Source: DASQWC01 sp035640475 (GTDB lineage: Bacteria > Actinomycetota > JAICYB01). Taken from it: 8,163 nt of DNA. The position numbers and the translations under genes were made by a program. This document shows positions 6,430 through 8,163 of the stretch, piece after piece; the stretch's first letter is position 1, and each line of letters opens with the position of its first letter. Under the pieces are notes generated by a model, which did not search any database, was not told the DNA's origin, and saw only the letters and a list, made by a program, of their open reading frames with translations. The DNA lies in assembly GCA_035640475.1 (NCBI GenBank), contig DASQWC010000111.1, positions 1 to 8,163 of the forward strand. Direction: 5' to 3'.

Positions 6430-6945
6430 CTAGTCCCGATCGACCGTGATGTCGACCTTGAAGGCGCTCTCGCCGATGCGCTCGCTTCGCCCGTTCAACA
6501 GCACGACCGTGATCTCGTGATCGTCAGGGGCACTGCGGCGATCGATCGGCCGTGTGTCGCGAAGCGTCTGAACCTCGAAGGTGGTCCCGCCGGTCAGGTA
6601 GACGTCGCGATCGGACAGATACGTCGCGTCCGGACAGCCCGGCGAGCGAAGGCAGGACTGGTCGTCGCGTGCGAAGTAATCGAGGCCTTCACCAGGCGGC
6701 ATCGGCGTCGTGTCGAGGAGGACGGCGAAGTAGCCGGCGTCGTTCCGGTTGGTGCCGTCGGGCCCGACGACGTCAAAGTCCTCGACGGTCCAGCGCAATT
6801 GGAAGGGGAGTGTCACGGTTGAGCGGTCGGCCGGAGCGACGATCTCGATGCGCTTGTCCGCTCGGAACGAGAGGTCGCTTACCCGGCATCCGGCTGTGAG
6901 CACGGCGAGGCACGCCATCGCGGCCGCGGCCGTCCTCGCGCGCAC
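6430..6945 (-). CDS. Small lipoprotein of unknown function
   Basis: A 171-residue protein with a clear lipoprotein signal: MRARTAAAAMACLAVLTAGC, lipobox LTAGC with Cys20 as the lipidated residue. The mature part is rich in short beta-type stretches (IEIVAPADRSTVTLPFQLRW, FAVLLD, HEITVVLL, FKVDITVD), which suggests a single Ig-like or fibronectin-like sandwich domain anchored outside the membrane. Cys98 and Cys104 flank a short loop (CLRSPGC) and may form a disulfide. I do not recognise a named family. The start is chosen at GTG 6945, 5 nt after GGTGA, a good match to the ribosome site. GTG 6954 would give a 1-nt gap to the upstream stop and is also possible; a start at 7050 would place about 35 arginine/cysteine-rich residues before the signal and is unlikely. 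Its place between a hydrolase and the transporter fusion suggests an accessory role in binding or docking at the cell surface, which is inference. Confidence 0.8.
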   Translation of the reverse strand: MRARTAAAAMACLAVLTAGCRVSDLSFRADKRIEIVAPADRSTVTLPFQLRWTVEDFDVVGPDGTNRNDAGYFAVLLDTTPMPPGEGLDYFARDDQSCLRSPGCPDATYLSDRDVYLTGGTTFEVQTLRDTRPIDRRSAPDDHEITVVLLNGRSERIGESAFKVDITVDRD

Positions 6946-6950
6946 GACGG

Positions 6951-6955
6951 TCACC
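6951..6955 (-). promoter_or_regulatory. Ribosome binding site that decides the lipoprotein start
   Basis: GGTGA on the minus strand (within AGGGTGACC) matches the 16S anti-Shine-Dalgarno complement and sits 5 nt before GTG 6945. It partly overlaps the end of the upstream hydrolase gene (stop TAG at 6958-6956), so the two genes are likely translationally linked. Confidence 0.45.
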
Positions 6956-8163
6956 CTACGACGCGTGCTGCACCGGCAGCACGATGAATGAGGGCATATC
7001 GGCGTCGTGGAACACGGTCTGGTGGGCGACGACACCTGCGGCGTCGGCACCCGGACGTCCGCCGGTGTTCATGTTCCGCTCCCAGTGCGGGAAGCCGCTC
7101 GATGTGATGGTGACGCGCAAGCGATGACCCGGGCGGACGACGTGGCCCGTCGCGCCGAGGTCGATGCGGAACTCGTACGGACGGCCGGGTTCGAGCAGCG
7201 ATCGTGTTTCCCATCCGTCGCGTACCTGTGCGCGGACGATGCCGTCGGCGAGGTTCATCGACGCGCCGTCCGGAGTGACGTCGCACAGCTTCGCGACGAA
7301 ATCTGTGTCGACGGCCGACGACGATGCCCACAGGTGCACTTCAACCGGACCGACGAGCTCGAGGGGCGACTCCATCGCGTCGCCCGTATAGACGAGGACG
7401 TCCTCTCGTTGCTCGATGCGCTGCTGGTTGAACGGACCGGCCAGCGTGCTGCCGCCCGTGTACATCACACGTCCGCCGACGGAGGGCGTGGGGTCGGCCG
7501 GATCGTAGGTGAACGTGTCGGGCGCCGAGCCGCCGCTCGGCGCGTCCCACGTCAGGCGGCCGTCGCCGTGCAGCGAGTTGGCCTTGCCGCCGGAAGCGAG
7601 ATACATCCGACGGTAGTCAGTCGACGGAAGCGGCCAATCGTCGGCGACTTTCCACTCGTTCGCTCCCATCACGAAGTAACGAACCACCGGCAGATCGAGG
7701 ACCGTGTCGTCGTCGCGCAGATGGCGCGAGAAGAAATCGATGTGCGCTTTGGGGACGAACGACGCTTCGGCGGAGCCGAGCGCCGACAACCCCCATTCGC
7801 CGACGAATGCGAGCTGGTAGTTGTGCGTCCACGCTCCGATGATCATGCGCGTGGCGTTGCGCGCGAGGTCGTTAGCGCCGTGATCGCGGAACACTCGGAA
7901 CATCGATCCGCCGCCGAGCTGACTGTCGTACCACCCGGTCGTCATGAGCGCCGGCACTTCGAACAGTCCTTCACCGCGTCCTCCGGTATGCATGAATGTT
8001 CTGCCGATCATGCCGAGCACGTCCTCGTACGTCGCGACGCCCGGCAGCGTGAACAGCGGGCGTTGGGCGACGGGAAGGAACTTCGAGGCGACGGGCGGAT
8101 CGCGCAGCACCTCCATCGCGACGGCGACGTGCGCGAAGTTCGCCTCACCGGTCGGCATGCGGC
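6956..8163 (-). CDS. CocE/NonD-type (PepX family) hydrolase, C-terminal part; 5' end off the window
   Basis: The frame is open to the right edge, so the N-terminus, any signal peptide and the catalytic serine are missing. Numbering from the first visible Met (8158, not the true start), 400 residues remain of a family usually near 600. Two of three catalytic residues are seen: Asp78 in TTGWYDSQ and His112 in IIGAWTHN, matching the family's GWYD and G-P-W-x-H motifs. Residues about 215-396 are the beta-rich PepX C-terminal domain: GPVEVHLWASSSAVDTDFVAK, DVTPDGASMNLADGIVRA, then RPGHRLRVTITSSGFPHWERNMNTGG, which is very typical. The family cleaves acyl groups from esters or amides (cocaine esterase, X-Pro dipeptidyl peptidase, glutaryl-acylases). 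The real substrate is unknown. It is the most upstream visible gene of the minus-strand string; the lipoprotein start follows its stop by 10 nt. Confidence 0.93.
   Translation of the reverse strand, partial: RMPTGEANFAHVAVAMEVLRDPPVASKFLPVAQRPLFTLPGVATYEDVLGMIGRTFMHTGGRGEGLFEVPALMTTGWYDSQLGGGSMFRVFRDHGANDLARNATRMIIGAWTHNYQLAFVGEWGLSALGSAEASFVPKAHIDFFSRHLRDDDTVLDLPVVRYFVMGANEWKVADDWPLPSTDYRRMYLASGGKANSLHGDGRLTWDAPSGGSAPDTFTYDPADPTPSVGGRVMYTGGSTLAGPFNQQRIEQREDVLVYTGDAMESPLELVGPVEVHLWASSSAVDTDFVAKLCDVTPDGASMNLADGIVRAQVRDGWETRSLLEPGRPYEFRIDLGATGHVVRPGHRLRVTITSSGFPHWERNMNTGGRPGADAAGVVAHQTVFHDADMPSFIVLPVQHAS

Noticed and set aside
6946..7050. Longer lipoprotein starting at 7050
   Set aside because: It would overlap the hydrolase gene by 95 bp and add an unlikely Arg/Ser/Cys/Pro-rich leader before a perfect lipoprotein signal.
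1..8163. tRNA or rRNA genes, CRISPR arrays, transposases, phage genes
   Set aside because: No cloverleaf-like segment, regularly spaced repeat set, or transposase or integrase motif was seen; nearly all bases lie in six well-supported genes.

Overview
The window is GC-rich, gene-dense bacterial DNA. It has GTG starts, overlapping or near-touching genes, and no stretch over 300 bases without a gene. The domain fusions, alanine/arginine-rich proteins and LivG/LivF types suggest a high-GC actinobacterium, perhaps of the Acidimicrobiia or Thermoleophilia kind. That placement is an impression from protein style; no rRNA or marker gene is present to confirm it.

Layout. Two gene strings converge on one CTAG at 1221-1224. 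On the plus strand from the left edge come the 3' end of a probable periplasmic solute-binding protein of the branched-chain amino acid (LIV/HAAT) ABC class (2-337) and, overlapping it by ATGA, an exported alpha/beta hydrolase (334-1224). On the minus strand from the right edge come a CocE/NonD (PepX-type) hydrolase missing its N-terminus (8163-6956), a small lipoprotein of unknown function (6945-6430), a fusion of an MFS transporter with a LivF ATPase (6427-4034), and a fusion of LivH, LivM and LivG (4037-1221). The minus-strand genes are separated by 10 nt, 2 nt and a 4-nt overlap, so they are very probably one operon whose promoter lies beyond the right edge.

How the genes fit together. 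Together they supply every part of a LIV-type ABC importer: binding protein, two permease domains and two ATPase domains. The membrane and ATPase parts are packed into only two polypeptides, and one of these also carries a whole MFS transporter. Two serine hydrolases of different families flank the importer. One is clearly exported; the other's N-terminus is off the window. A plausible reading is a scavenging locus: hydrolases release a small acid or amino-acid-like product from an ester or amide, the binding protein captures it, and the fused importer takes it up. The substrate cannot be read from the sequence.

The clearest non-coding oddity is a GC-only patch at about 4071-4174 inside the 3' end of the MFS-LivF gene. 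It has two perfect hairpins, repeated C-run units, a G-quadruplex-type motif on the coding strand and a 13-bp direct repeat. It encodes a Gly/Ser/Arg-rich tail unrelated to the ATPase and looks like a REP-like element captured in the coding sequence. No RNA genes, CRISPR arrays, insertion sequences or convincing promoters were seen.
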